Source of the DNA: Bradyrhizobium vignae
GTDB lineage: Bacteria > Pseudomonadota > Alphaproteobacteria > Rhizobiales > Xanthobacteraceae
NCBI RefSeq assembly: GCF_004114425.1
Contig: NZ_RDQF01000020.1
Coordinates: forward strand, 62,001-126,000
Length of the DNA stretch: 64,000 nucleotides
Direction: 5' to 3'
Both the position numbers and the translations under genes were made by a program. The notes under the pieces were generated by a model. The model did no database searches. It was given only the letters and a program-made list of their open reading frames with translations, and had not been told where the DNA came from. Each line of letters starts with the position of its first letter. Within the stretch, counting starts at the first letter, position 1. This document shows, piece by piece, positions 52,533 through 62,700 of the stretch.

Positions 52533-52621
52533 AATCAATTCCTCCAAAAAGAAGAACAGGGAATCATAACAGCCGCTCGCCGTTTCACACAGCGAGGGTC
52601 AATTGCTGCCGTGAGTGGGGA

Positions 52622-53614
52622 CTATTCGATCACCTCATCGGCGCGGGCAAGAAATTGTGGAGGAAACTCGATCTCGAGCGTCTTCGCGGTTTTGAGATTT
52701 AGAAGGAGCTTGAATTTTTCTGGCTGCTGGACGGGTAAGTCGCCTGGTTTGGCGCCACGCAGTATCCGGTCCACGTACTCGGCGCCGTTCCGATAGACCT
52801 CATTGAAGTCGGGCCCATAGGACATGAGGCCGCCGCTATTTGCGTACCCGGCCGATTGAGAAACCAACGGCAGCTTCAAGCCCAACGCAATCTGGACCAC
52901 CGCTTCTACGCGGCTCTGCATTACCGGATCATCAATAACTACGACGGCGGCCGCGTGCGTGCTGACCGCTTTGCGTAGAGCACCGTCAATTTCCGAAGCG
53001 CTATCAATACCGATGTCCTGAATTTCGATGCCCAACTGAACGCCTGCTGTGAAAATCTCGTCACGGACCAATACAGCACCCTTGCTCGGCTTGTTCCAAA
53101 GGACCGACAAAAGCTTGGTGCTGGGGAGTGCCTCCTTGATCAACGCCAGCCGCTTGCCGGCGATGTCAGGAGCGAAAACGCTCATTCCGGTTACGTTGGC
53201 ATCGGGACGCGCCAAATTGGTGACAATGCGAGATTGCACCGGATCCGCTACCTGCAAAAACACGATAGGGATATTTGAAGTCGCTTGCTTGGCCGCAAGC
53301 GTGGGTTCGGTCGGCGCTGTCACGATCAATTCGACAGGAGTTTCCACAAGTTCACGAGCAAGGCGCGGCAAGGGCTCAGTACTTCCTTCGGAGAATCGCC
53401 ACTCGATGCTCAGATTGCGACCCACTTCCCAGCCTTTTTGCTGCAGTCTCTCGAGAAACGCTCGAAACGGCGGAGTTGGATGGGTATGGGCTGATCCTTG
53501 TGAGAGCACACCAATCAGGCGCTGTTGCGCGCTCTGCTGCGCACGCGTCGTGATCGGCCAAATGGCCGCACCGCCCAAAATCCCCAGCAGATGGCGTCGT
53601 CTCATGTCCTTCAT
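52622..53614 (-). CDS. ABC_sub_bind substrate-binding protein 1 (end of array)
   Basis: A 330-residue periplasmic binding protein of the TrpX-like ABC_sub_bind family. The N-terminus MRRRHLLGILGGAAIWPITTRA is a twin-arginine-type signal without lipobox. The two-lobe fold shows LIGVLSQGS, VELIVTAPTEPTLAAKQATSNIPIVFLQVADPV, ARPDANVTGMSVF, GGLMSYGPDF and the C-terminal FKLLLNLKTAKTLEIEFPPQFLARADEVIE. It is last in transcription order, 151 bp after copy 2, and ends in TAG rather than the TGA that overlaps a start. The gap holds a CCCTAC/GTAGGG inverted repeat at 53641-53658. The ligand is unknown. Confidence 0.88.
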   Translation of the reverse strand: MKDMRRRHLLGILGGAAIWPITTRAQQSAQQRLIGVLSQGSAHTHPTPPFRAFLERLQQKGWEVGRNLSIEWRFSEGSTEPLPRLARELVETPVELIVTAPTEPTLAAKQATSNIPIVFLQVADPVQSRIVTNLARPDANVTGMSVFAPDIAGKRLALIKEALPSTKLLSVLWNKPSKGAVLVRDEIFTAGVQLGIEIQDIGIDSASEIDGALRKAVSTHAAAVVVIDDPVMQSRVEAVVQIALGLKLPLVSQSAGYANSGGLMSYGPDFNEVYRNGAEYVDRILRGAKPGDLPVQQPEKFKLLLNLKTAKTLEIEFPPQFLARADEVIE

Positions 53615-53765
53615 CCTAAGGCCTCATCGTACTGGAGAAGCCCTACTAAACGGTAGGGGCCTCGAAGGCGCTGGATATCCGCCTCCCGCGTGGCGTTCCT
53701 CGGATAAACGACCGTCCTGCCCCAAATGGCATCTTCTGTGTCTTGCGCTTCGTGCTTTGACGACA

Positions 53766-54749
53766 TTACTCGAACACTTCGTTGGCCAGCGCCAGCACGC
53801 TTGGTGGAATGGTGAGATTCAAGACCTTGGCTGTCGCTAAATTCAAAACCAGCTCAATTTTGGTCGGCTGCTCGACTGGAATATCTGCCGGCTTGGTGCC
53901 CTTGAGTATCTTGTCGACATAGTCGCCAGCCCGGCGGAACAAGTCGGCCTCGTCTGCGCCGTAGGAAATGAACCCGTCTGCCTTGCAGAATGCCCTCGCA
54001 CCCCACATCGTAGCTATTCCAGACTCCCGCGCCAGGCCGTTGATGCGGACCAGATTGGCAACGACGAAAGAGTCCTGGCAAACGTAGAGCGCCTTGGTCT
54101 TGTCCCTCATCGCTTCAATCGCTGGAGCAAGATCACCTGCGGATCTGATATCTAGGATATCAACTTCGAGTCCAAGCTGGCGCGCAGCCGCTTCAGCCGT
54201 AGCAGTCTCATGCGCTGCACTGAGGTATCCCCCATTTGCCAGCACTGCCAGCCGCGCAAGAGAAGGGATGATCTCACGAAGGAGCCCAACACGCTTGGAA
54301 ACCATCTCATTTGACTGTAGCGACAATCCCGTAACATTTCCTCCAGGTCGTGACAGACTCGCAACAAAGCCGCTTGCCAAGGGATCCACGGCAACTGCAA
54401 ATACGATCGGGATCTTCGAGGTCGTCTGCTTGAGCGCCGGAATAGCGCTTCCCGCGGTCAAGATAACGTCAACATTTGCCTGGGCGAACTCGGCCGCGAT
54501 CTCCGCGTACCGATCACTTCTTCCCTCGGCCCACCTTATGACGATGGTCACCGTGCGGCCGTCGATCCAGCCCAACTCGCCGAGGCGCTGACGGAACGCG
54601 GACATCGAAGCCGCCCAGGATTTCTCGGCGCCAGCGCCCAAAACCCCAATGACGGGCAACTTGGCCTGCTCTGCATGCGCATCGAGGGCACGCGACAGTG
54701 CCGCGCCGACAAAGGCGATGAAATCGCGTCGCTTCATGGCAAGCCTCAT
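53766..54749 (-). CDS. ABC_sub_bind substrate-binding protein 2
   Basis: A 327-residue binding protein with a KRRDFIAF twin-arginine signal near the N-terminus (cleavage around AHAEQ). Typical segments are PVIGVLGAGAE, VDVILTAGSAIPALKQTTSKIPIVFAVAVDPLASGFVASLSRPGGNVTGLSLQ and FISYGADEADLFRRAGDYVDKILKGTKPADIPVEQPTK. The last residues are ANEVFE followed by TAA, differing from the usual ADEVIE-TGA, so coupling to copy 1 is lost. The ATG at 54749 overlaps the stop of copy 3 (ATGA); ATG 54737 is an alternative that keeps the signal. Confidence 0.88.
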   Translation of the reverse strand: MRLAMKRRDFIAFVGAALSRALDAHAEQAKLPVIGVLGAGAEKSWAASMSAFRQRLGELGWIDGRTVTIVIRWAEGRSDRYAEIAAEFAQANVDVILTAGSAIPALKQTTSKIPIVFAVAVDPLASGFVASLSRPGGNVTGLSLQSNEMVSKRVGLLREIIPSLARLAVLANGGYLSAAHETATAEAAARQLGLEVDILDIRSAGDLAPAIEAMRDKTKALYVCQDSFVVANLVRINGLARESGIATMWGARAFCKADGFISYGADEADLFRRAGDYVDKILKGTKPADIPVEQPTKIELVLNLATAKVLNLTIPPSVLALANEVFE

Positions 54750-55729
54750 TCCACTAACTCGTCTGCGGTCGCGAGCAACGTCGGCGGCACTTCCAGGCCG
54801 ATTGTCTTGGCGGTCCTGAGGTTGATGACCAGTTCGAACTTGACCGGCTGCACGACCGGAAGCTCGGCGGGCTTGGCTCCTTTGAGGATCTTGCCGACAT
54901 ACAGGCCACCATTGCGATAGCCATCGGCAAAATCAGGACCATAGCTGATCAGGCCACCGCCGAGAATATATTCACGCTGCGGATAGATCGTGGGAATTGA
55001 ATGTTGTGCAGCGAGCGCAACTAGCCGTCCGCTATGACTGTTGAAGAAGGGATCTGATGCGACCAGAATCGCGCCCGCGCCTTGCTGTTTGGCGCTGGCA
55101 AACGCGGCGGCAAGTTCATCTTCGTCGCTTGCGGAAAGCAGAATGGCTTTCAGTCCGAGACTGCTGCCAGTCTCCTGGATTTCTTCAATCTGGCCTTTAA
55201 CGCCGGGATATTTCGGGTTGGTCAGTCCGGCAATCACCGACGCCTTGGGCACCAGTTCGTGCAGAAGCCCGAGCTTCTTCGCGTCGAGCGCTGAGGCGAT
55301 CAGGCTAACGCCGGTCACGTTGGCGCCCGGACGGTTGAGGCTGGCAACGAGACCGGTCTGCACCGGATCAGCCGCACTAACAAAGACAATTGGAATCGTC
55401 GATGTGGCCGCCCTAGCCGCACGCGCCGGATCGGTTCCCCCCATCGCCATGATCACCGCCACCTGACGGTTGACCAGATCCGCCGCCAACGCCGATAATC
55501 GATCATAATGCCCTTCCGCCCAGCGATATTCGATCGCCACGTTCTGTCCCTCGACAAATCCTGCTTCGCCTAAGCCTGCGCGAAGCGCATCGAGAAATTG
55601 TTCGAGGTAGCTGCGCGACGCTCCGTGGAGAAACCCGACCACCGGCATTGCTGGCTGCTGCGCGCCGGTTGCAGACGACCATGCCAACATCCCACCACTG
55701 ACAACACCGACGAAGTCGCGTCGCCTCAT
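54746..55729 (-). CDS. ABC_sub_bind substrate-binding protein 3
   Basis: A 327-residue binding protein with signal MRRRDFVGVVSGGMLAWSSATGA. Fold segments are PVVGFLHGAS, VAVIMAMGGTDPARAARAATSTIPIVFVSAADPVQTGLVASLNRPGANVTGVSL, ILVASDPFFNSH, YPQREYILGGGLISYGPDFADGYRNGGLYVGKILKGAKPAELPV and FELVINLRTAKTIGLEVPPTLLATADELVE. Its ATG at 55729 has its own AGGGGAAC-type site and overlaps the stop of a 17-codon mini-frame that bridges it to copy 4. Its final codons (GAG TTA GTG GAA) lack the Shine-Dalgarno match seen at the other seams. Confidence 0.88.
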   Translation of the reverse strand: MRRRDFVGVVSGGMLAWSSATGAQQPAMPVVGFLHGASRSYLEQFLDALRAGLGEAGFVEGQNVAIEYRWAEGHYDRLSALAADLVNRQVAVIMAMGGTDPARAARAATSTIPIVFVSAADPVQTGLVASLNRPGANVTGVSLIASALDAKKLGLLHELVPKASVIAGLTNPKYPGVKGQIEEIQETGSSLGLKAILLSASDEDELAAAFASAKQQGAGAILVASDPFFNSHSGRLVALAAQHSIPTIYPQREYILGGGLISYGPDFADGYRNGGLYVGKILKGAKPAELPVVQPVKFELVINLRTAKTIGLEVPPTLLATADELVE

Positions 55730-55779
55730 TTCGTTCCCCTATGCCTATCTTCTGATAGACTAACATCCCGCCGCATCAT
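55726..55779 (-). other. 17-codon bridging mini-ORF between copies 4 and 3
   Basis: Starting at the ATGA that overlaps the copy 4 stop, a frame of 17 codons (MMRRDVSLSEDRHRGTK) runs to a TGA that overlaps the ATG of copy 3. It begins like the twin-arginine start of the neighbouring binding proteins. It could be a deletion scar of a lost cassette, a translational relay, or chance. It is too short to call a gene with confidence. Confidence 0.4.
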
Positions 55780-56738
55780 TCGATCACCTCGTCGGCACGA
55801 GCGAGAAGCGTCGGTAGCAGCGTAACGCCGAGTGCCCTGGCGGTCTTTATGTTGACGACGAGTTGGAACTTGGTTGGAAATTCAACCGGCAGGTCGGAGG
55901 GCTTGCCGCCCTTTACGATTTTGTGGACGAAGATCGCGGCCTTGCGATAGACCGACATGATATCGGCCGAATAGGACAAGAGGCCGCCGGCGCGCGTAAA
56001 TTCATCGCTCGGTGCGAACAGCGGCAGGTGGCTCTTGAGCGCCGCCTCGGCGGCCGGCTGGCGCGGCAAGCTTGGCTGAACGATCAACGCTCCAGCGCCG
56101 CTCGTCACCATTTGTCCAAAAGCTGTTGCGAATTCGTCGCTGCCTCGCACCAGAACAGGCTTGATCTCGAACTGAAGTGCCCGCGCGGCCAACGCGATGC
56201 TTTCCAGGAATGGCTGGTGAAATGGATCGATGGCATTGCCGAGCACGGCAACCTTGCGCACCGTCGGCAATATCTCGCGGATAAAATTCAGATTCTTGCC
56301 GGCTACCTCGCCTGTCGCGGATGCCACGCCGGTGATGTTGCCGCCCGGGCGCGAAAAACTGGCGACAAAACCGGTCGCGATCGGATCGGCCGCGGGGCTC
56401 ATGACGATCGGGATTTTGGTAGTGGCCTGCTTTGCTGCCGCAACGGATGGGGTTTGATAGCCAACAATCACATCCACGTTCAGGTCCACCAATTCGCGGG
56501 CAAGCGAAGGGAGACGCTCGGGGAAGCCACCCGCAGATCGAGACTCCAACGTCAGGTTCTGGCCTTCGAGATAGCCCAGCTTCTGCAGCTCTTCACGGAA
56601 TGTACCCAGAAAGAATGCTGGATCGGGATTACCGAGCATCAGCACGCCGACGCGCGGTGACTTCGCTTGTTGCGCTCGTGCTGTCGGAGGCCAAGCAGCC
56701 GTAGCGCCCAAAAGCGCGATGAATTTCCGCCGCTTCAT
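55776..56738 (-). CDS. ABC_sub_bind substrate-binding protein 4
   Basis: A 320-residue binding protein, the shortest complete member. The signal MKRRKFIALLGATAAWPPTARA carries the twin-arginine motif. Fold segments are PRVGVLMLGNPDP, VDVIVGYQTPSVAAAKQATTKIPIVMSPAADPIATGFVASFSRPGGNITGVAS, FAPSDEFTRAGGLLSYSADIMSVYRKAAIFVHKIVKGGKPSDLPVEFPTK and ALGVTLLPTLLARADEVIE. Its ATG overlaps the copy 5 stop (ATGA). The 9-nt GAGGTGATC at the end of copy 5 serves as its ribosome-binding site. Confidence 0.88.
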   Translation of the reverse strand: MKRRKFIALLGATAAWPPTARAQQAKSPRVGVLMLGNPDPAFFLGTFREELQKLGYLEGQNLTLESRSAGGFPERLPSLARELVDLNVDVIVGYQTPSVAAAKQATTKIPIVMSPAADPIATGFVASFSRPGGNITGVASATGEVAGKNLNFIREILPTVRKVAVLGNAIDPFHQPFLESIALAARALQFEIKPVLVRGSDEFATAFGQMVTSGAGALIVQPSLPRQPAAEAALKSHLPLFAPSDEFTRAGGLLSYSADIMSVYRKAAIFVHKIVKGGKPSDLPVEFPTKFQLVVNIKTARALGVTLLPTLLARADEVIE

Positions 56739-57718
56739 TCGATCACCTCGTCGGCGCGCGCGAGGAGCGTCGGCGGCAGTTCAATACCAAGCGCCTTGGC
56801 GGTCTTGAGATTGACGACCAAATCGAACTTTGTCGGCTGTTCGACCGGCAGGTCGCCGGGCTTCGCCCCCCGCAAGATCTTATTGACATAATCGGCCGCA
56901 CGCCGCCACAGATCCGAGAAGCGCGGCGCATACGACATGAGGCCGCCAACCCGAATGTTCGCCTCATTGCCGAACATCGTCGGCAGTCGGGCGGCACGCG
57001 ACAACGCCGCGATCTGGCTGCCGTTGCTGGTCGTCAATGGCTCCGCCAAGACATACAGCGCGCCAACATCGTCCTTGAGCGACGCAAATGCCAGGGCAAT
57101 ATCCTCAGGGCGCCGAATCTCCAACCTGTCAACTTCAAGACCAAGCGCGCTGGCCGCAGCTTTGACTCCGCCATCCTCCGGCAATGCGACGGGACTATCG
57201 ACATTGATCATGAACGCCAACCTGCGGAGACCAGGGATAACCTCCCGCAACAGTTCGAGCCGCTTGCCAGCGAGTTCCGGCGACTGAATCGAAAGGCCCG
57301 TGGCGTTGCCGCCGGGCCGCGCCAGGCTCGCGACGAGACCGTTGACGACCGGATCTCCCGCCGTGGCAAAGACGATCGGTATATCCGTGGTCGACCGCTT
57401 GGCCGCCATCACCGCCGAGCCTCCCGACGTCACGATGATACTGACCTTCATTCGGACGAACTCTGCGGCAATCTCGGCATAGCGCTCGCTTTGGCCTTCC
57501 GCCCAACGCGCATGGATTGCGACGGTGCTTCCCTCAATCCATCCTACTTCGCGCAGCCGCTGCACGAACGCTTCGGTCCATTTGCCCTGCGACGATGAAC
57601 TGTTGGCGCCGAGCAGGCCGATGATCGGCACCTGCTGCGCATGCGCGGCCAGAGGCCGGACAAGAGGCCAAGTGACCGACGCACCGCCAATCAAACCAAT
57701 GAACTCGCGCCTCTTCAT
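56735..57718 (-). CDS. ABC_sub_bind substrate-binding protein 5
   Basis: A 327-residue binding protein with signal MKRREFIGLIGGASVTWPLVRPLAAHA. Segments are PIIGLLGANSSSSQGKWTEAFVQRLREVGW, VSIIVTSGGSAVMAAKRSTTDIPIVFATAGDPVVNGLVASLARPGGNATGLSIQ, NIRVGGLMSYAPRFSDLWRRAADYVNKILRGAKPGDLPVEQPTKFDLVVNLKTAKALGIELPPTLLARADEVIE. It is closest in pattern to copy 2 (SERYAEIAAEF / SDRYAEIAAEF). ATGA overlap with copy 6 upstream and copy 4 downstream. Confidence 0.9.
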   Translation of the reverse strand: MKRREFIGLIGGASVTWPLVRPLAAHAQQVPIIGLLGANSSSSQGKWTEAFVQRLREVGWIEGSTVAIHARWAEGQSERYAEIAAEFVRMKVSIIVTSGGSAVMAAKRSTTDIPIVFATAGDPVVNGLVASLARPGGNATGLSIQSPELAGKRLELLREVIPGLRRLAFMINVDSPVALPEDGGVKAAASALGLEVDRLEIRRPEDIALAFASLKDDVGALYVLAEPLTTSNGSQIAALSRAARLPTMFGNEANIRVGGLMSYAPRFSDLWRRAADYVNKILRGAKPGDLPVEQPTKFDLVVNLKTAKALGIELPPTLLARADEVIE

Positions 57719-58698
57719 TCGATCACCTGGTCAGCACGGGCGAGCAGCGAGATCGGAACGTCGATACCCAGCGCTTTGGCGGTTCTGAGGTTCACGATCA
57801 ACTCGACTTTGGTGCCCTGAATCACCGGCAGCTCGCCGGGCTTCTCGCCTTTCAATATCCGTCCCACATAACCGCCTGCGAGATAGTGTGTTTCGATGAT
57901 GGTCCCGCTATAGCTCATTAACCCGCCGAGTGCGGTAAATTGCGGGTTCACGAAGATCGACGGCAGGGCGGCTTTCAGCGCCTGGTCCGCGATATCCTTG
58001 ATACGGCTGTTGGCAAAAGGATCGGCCGCAATGACCAAGGCGCTAACGCGCATCTCCTTTGCTTTCACGAATGCCGCTTCGAGTTCGCGATCATTACTCG
58101 CCCGCAGAATGACAAGTTGAAGTCCGAGTTGAAGAGCGGTTGCCTGCAAGTCCTTAACCTGCCTTCCAACCACCTCGCCCGCAGCCGGATTCACCAGCAC
58201 GGCAATCAGTTCGGCCGACGGCAGCAACTCATGAAGGATCGCGAGCCGCTTGGGACCGGTCTCAAACGTCAGGGCCGCAACGCCGGTAATATTGCCGCCG
58301 GGGTGCCTCAGGTTTGTCACGATACCGGCTTCGACCGGATCAGCACCTGTCTCAAAGACGATGGGGATCGTTGTGGTCGCCGCCTTGGCGGCAAGTGCGG
58401 CTGGCGCACTGCCCGGCGTGACAAGTACCGCGACGTTGCGCCCAACGAGTTCGTTCGCAAGTTGCGGCAATCGATCGATATTGCCCTCTGCCCACCGATA
58501 TTCGACTGCAATATTGCGTCCGTCGTCGAAGCCGGCTTCGCTCAGTCCTTGATTGAAGGCCTTCAGCCGTGCCGCCCAAGCCATTGGTGATGCGCTGCCG
58601 AGATAGCCCACCACCAGCACCGGCTGTTGCGCCCGCGCCTTCGGCGGCCATGCAGCCGCCGTCGCCCCAAAAAGCGCGATGAACGCCCGCCGCCTCAT
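57715..58698 (-). CDS. ABC_sub_bind substrate-binding protein 6
   Basis: A 327-residue binding protein with signal MRRRAFIALFGATAAAWPPKARA. Segments are LVVGYLGSASPMAWAARLKAFNQGL, VAVLVTPGSAPAALAAKAATTTIPIVFETGADPVEAGIVTNLRHPGGNITGVAAL, LVIAADPFANSRIKDIADQALKAALPSIF and LGGLMSYSGTIIETHYLAGGYVGRILKGEKPGELPV, ending ARADQVIE. ATG 58698 overlaps the copy 7 stop. An open frame continues upstream on this strand, but it only re-reads copy 7 in another frame. It resembles copy 3 most (EYRWAEG, AADPF/ASDPF motifs). Confidence 0.9.
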   Translation of the reverse strand: MRRRAFIALFGATAAAWPPKARAQQPVLVVGYLGSASPMAWAARLKAFNQGLSEAGFDDGRNIAVEYRWAEGNIDRLPQLANELVGRNVAVLVTPGSAPAALAAKAATTTIPIVFETGADPVEAGIVTNLRHPGGNITGVAALTFETGPKRLAILHELLPSAELIAVLVNPAAGEVVGRQVKDLQATALQLGLQLVILRASNDRELEAAFVKAKEMRVSALVIAADPFANSRIKDIADQALKAALPSIFVNPQFTALGGLMSYSGTIIETHYLAGGYVGRILKGEKPGELPVIQGTKVELIVNLRTAKALGIDVPISLLARADQVIE

Positions 58699-59666
58699 TC
58701 GATCACCTCGTCGGCGCGCAGCAACACCGCCGGCGGGATCTCGAAGCCGAGCGACTTCGCGGTCTTCAGGTTGATGACGGTCTTGAGCGCCGTCGGTTGC
58801 TCGATCGGGATGTCGGCCGGATTTTCGCCCTTCAATATCTTGTTGACGAAAACAGCGCTGCGGCGAAACATGGCGGTGAAGTCCACACCGTAGCCCACCG
58901 GCACGGCGCCGCGGGTGGCTAGAACGGGTGCGCCAATCGACGGCACGCGGCATTTGTCGACAATCGCAGCAATCAGGGAAGCGTTGGTGACAAACGCATT
59001 GGCCTCCGTGATCGCGAGGCCGTCTATAGGAGTGGAGCTCACGGCTGACAACGCGCTTTCGATGTCGCCGGGGATGGCAACCTCGATCGGTCGCAGCTCT
59101 ATCTTCATCGCCTGCGCTGCGGTTGTCATCGCGCTCATTGTACTTTCGTTCAGGGGGTTCCCTCGTTGCAAAAGCACCCCTGCGCGGGTCATCGAGGGCG
59201 CAAGGCTCGCAAGAATCTCCAAACGCTTGGCAGCCAGTTCTGTCACGAAGAAGGTTTGTCCCGTTATGTTGCCCCCGGGATGAGCCATGCTAGCTGCAAG
59301 GCCCAAGGTCACCAGATCGGGGCCCGTGATCATCACAGTGGGAATCTTTGCCGTCGCACGGTGAGCGGCAAGAATCCCCTGAAAGGTAGCTGTCACGAGA
59401 ACGTCGACATCGAGGGCGACCAGTTCAGCCGCCAGCGCCGGCAGACGGTCGTTATCACCGCCGGCATCTCGATATTCGACATGAATGTTATCGCCCTCAA
59501 CCCAACCGAGATCACGAAGTCCGGCGAGAAAGGCTTCTACCTCCAAATTTCGCGGCGGGACGAGGAAAAGGCCGATGCGGGCGATTCGCTTCGCTGGCTG
59601 CGCGCGTGCCGCCAAAGGCCACGCCAATGCCCCACCGGCCAGAGAAAGGAATTCGCGTCGCTTCAT
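58695..59666 (-). CDS. ABC_sub_bind substrate-binding protein 7
   Basis: A 323-residue binding protein with signal MKRREFLSLAGGALAWPLAARA. Segments are ARIGLFLVPPRNLEVEAFLAGLRDLGW, VDVLVTATFQGILAAHRATAKIPTVMITGPDLVTLGLAASMAHPGGNITGQTFF, VPVGYGVDFTAMFRRSAVFVNKILKGENPADIPIEQPTALKTVINLKTAKSLGFEIPPAVLLRADEVIE. It is the first gene after the kinase (56-bp gap) and has its own GGAGAG ribosome-binding site, so translation restarts independently here. It couples to copy 6 by ATGA. Confidence 0.89.
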   Translation of the reverse strand: MKRREFLSLAGGALAWPLAARAQPAKRIARIGLFLVPPRNLEVEAFLAGLRDLGWVEGDNIHVEYRDAGGDNDRLPALAAELVALDVDVLVTATFQGILAAHRATAKIPTVMITGPDLVTLGLAASMAHPGGNITGQTFFVTELAAKRLEILASLAPSMTRAGVLLQRGNPLNESTMSAMTTAAQAMKIELRPIEVAIPGDIESALSAVSSTPIDGLAITEANAFVTNASLIAAIVDKCRVPSIGAPVLATRGAVPVGYGVDFTAMFRRSAVFVNKILKGENPADIPIEQPTALKTVINLKTAKSLGFEIPPAVLLRADEVIE

Positions 59667-59722
59667 TGCCACTCTCCATTTCCGTCTTGCATCCACGTCA
59701 GCTTCGATTGTCGTGTCGGCCG

Positions 59723-62700
59723 CTAGTTTTTTCGGGCGCTTGTAAGGTTGCCCGCCCGCGGCAGCACAATCGTGAACTCGGTGAATTGTCCAGGCTGCGT
59801 ATCCACCTCGATCCGTCCGCCGTGTTGTTTCACGATGATGTCGTGGCTCATCGATAGACCAAGTCCGGTGCCCTCCCCAGCCGGCTTGGTCGTGAAGAAC
59901 GGATTGAACATTTTTTCCTTCACCTCCGGCGGAATGCCGGTGCCATTGTCGCGGATGCGTATCTCGATGTGGTTGCCTAGATTTCTGGTGCCAGCACTGA
60001 GCACAGGCTCGAAATTCGCATCGCCAATATCGGCCCGACGCTTGCTCGCGGCATAAAACCCGTTCGAGATCAGGTTGAGTAAAGCGCGGGTGATTTCCTG
60101 CGGGAACAGCTCGATCACGCCGGCGTCCGGATCGAGGTCGCGCTGCAACGTGATATTGAAATCCGGTTTCTCGGCGCGTGCGCCGTGATAGGCGAGATTG
60201 AGGCTCTCGTCCAACAGCGCGTTTATATCCACCATCCGCTGCTCGCCCGAACCTTCCCGGGAATGCTGCAGCATGTTCTTGAGGATTGAATCGGCGCGCT
60301 TGCCGTGCTGAACGACCTTTTCCAGGTTGCTCTTCAGCAGTTCGCGGATCTCATCCAGCTCCTTCCACCTGCCGGCCTCGTCGAGCGTCGGGTTCTCGAA
60401 CACGTCGTTCATCTCTTCGATGAGCTCGGCCGACAACGCCGAGAAGTTATTGACGAAATTGAGCGGATTCTTGATCTCGTGCGCGATACCGGCGGTGAGC
60501 TGACCGAGCGAGGCCAGCTTCTCGGTCTGCACCAGGCGGTCCTGCGCGGTGCGAAGCTCGTCGAGCGAAGCGGCGAGCTCCTTAGTGCGCTGCTGCACCT
60601 CGTCGAACAGGCGGGCATTCTCGATCGCGATCACAGCCTGGTCGGCAAACGTTTCGATCAGTTTGATCTGTCGTGGCGTGAACGGTCCGGCGACAGGGCG
60701 GGCGAGATCGAGAACGCCGAGCACTTCGCCATCGCGAAGCAGCGGGACGCCGATGATCGACCGCCAGCCGCCAAGCTTGATCGACTGGGGAAGCCCGTAT
60801 TCGGTATCCGCGCCGATGTCGGGGATGTGGACCGTACGGCGCTCGACCGCGGTACGTCCGGCGACCGTTGTGCGATCGAGACGATGCGGATGGGTCGACA
60901 GGTATTCGACAAATTCCGGCGTGCCGCCGTAACTCGCGCCGACATGGAGGAGATCCCCCTGCGACTGGAACAGAATGCAGATCGAGGCATCGCAGAGACC
61001 GGCGGCGGATTCGAGCAACGTCCGCAGCACTGTCTTCAGATCGAAGACCGACCGGCTAATCACCTGCAGAACCTCCGACGTCGCGGTCTGCTGTTGCAGC
61101 GACTCTTCGAGGTCGCGGGTCCGCTCCTGCACCTGTTTGAACAAGTTCACATTGGAAATGGCAATCACCGCTTGGTCGGCGAAGGTTTGCAGCAAGGTGA
61201 CCTGCTTGTCGCTGAACGGATTCACTTCTGTACGGCGCAACAGGATTGTTCCGATGCTCTCGCCCTCGCGCAACAACGGCACACCCAACATGGTTCGAAC
61301 GCCGATACGGCGAGCCGCCCGTTGTCCTTCCGGAAACTGGTTACCCTCCTCAGAAAGCATATCGTGGATATGCACTGGCGCCCGGTCTAGGAAGGTCCGC
61401 CCGGCGACGGTCGCACGATCGATCGGCCACTTCTCGACCGTGAACTCGAGCGGACCGTGCTGGGCGTTGAAGCGAAGATCGTTGCCGTCCCGCAAATAGA
61501 CAATTGCATCCTTGGCTTCGCAAAGCTCGCAGGCGCTCTCGACAATGGCTTGGAGAACGGGCGCCACATCGGTCGGCGACGATGCGATGACCCTCAGGAT
61601 GTTGCTGCTGCCGGTCTGATAGGTCAGCGCTTCCGTCAACTCGCGCGTTCGCGCCTGCACCTCGTCGAACAGGCGGACATTTTCGATCGCGATCAGGGCC
61701 TGATCGCAAAAGGACTCGGCCAGAGCGACCTCACGTTCGCCGAGGAAATTGCTGCGCTTGCCCGCCAGCACTAGCAGGCCGATGCACTCGCCCGCCCGCA
61801 ATAGCGGCACGTAGAGCGACGATACGATACCGAAGGTCTCGTGGATCCAAAGCTCGAACTTGGGCAGGTCGATCAACGACCAGTCCGGCAGGTGCAGCGT
61901 TTTCTTGCCGATGATGGCGCGTGACGGGAAATTGCCATCGGGATCGATTTGCTCGGGAGGCCTGGTGACGGTAGTCAGTCCTTCCGGCGTGGCCCTCGCC
62001 ACCTGCACGTAGCTGGCGCCGTCGCAGCGCAGGAAGAACCCGAGGTCACATCGCGTCAGCCGTACCGCGGTCTGGACGATGCTGTCGAACACCGGCTGGG
62101 CGTCGGTCGGCGATTGACTGATAACGCGCAGGATTTCCGACGTCGCGGTCTGGCGTTCCAGCGCCTGTTGGGTGTCGTTGAACAGTTGTGCATTCTGGAT
62201 CGCGATCATTGCCTGGTCGGCGAAGCTTTGCAGCAGCGCCAGTTCATCAACGGTGAACGGCAGGAGCCTGTCACGGAAAACGATCAGGGCGCCGACGGCC
62301 TTGTCGTTGCGTCGCAATGGCGTGCCGCAAACGGTACGCGCGCCACCGGCCCGCGCATGGGGCAGACCGGGAAAGTCGGACATCGAGGGATCCAGGTGGT
62401 CGAGGTCCGGAATGTGGATCTGCCTGGACTCGGCCACCACCGTGCCGGGCAGGTTTCGGCCGCCGACCTTGATATTGGACCGCGGATAGGCCGAGCCGAC
62501 GCGCTTGGCGATGGTTCCAACGCGGTACTCTTGCGTGAACTCGCGCCCTTCGGCGAGTTGAAGCGAGACGCTGGATGCCTTGAACAGACGCGCGGTCGTC
62601 TCGGTGATCAACTGCAACGGGCCCGCCGCATCCCCCGATGCGTTGGCGATCGCGCGCAGGATTTCGGCGCCGGCCTCCTCTCGCATTCGCGCAGCTTTCA

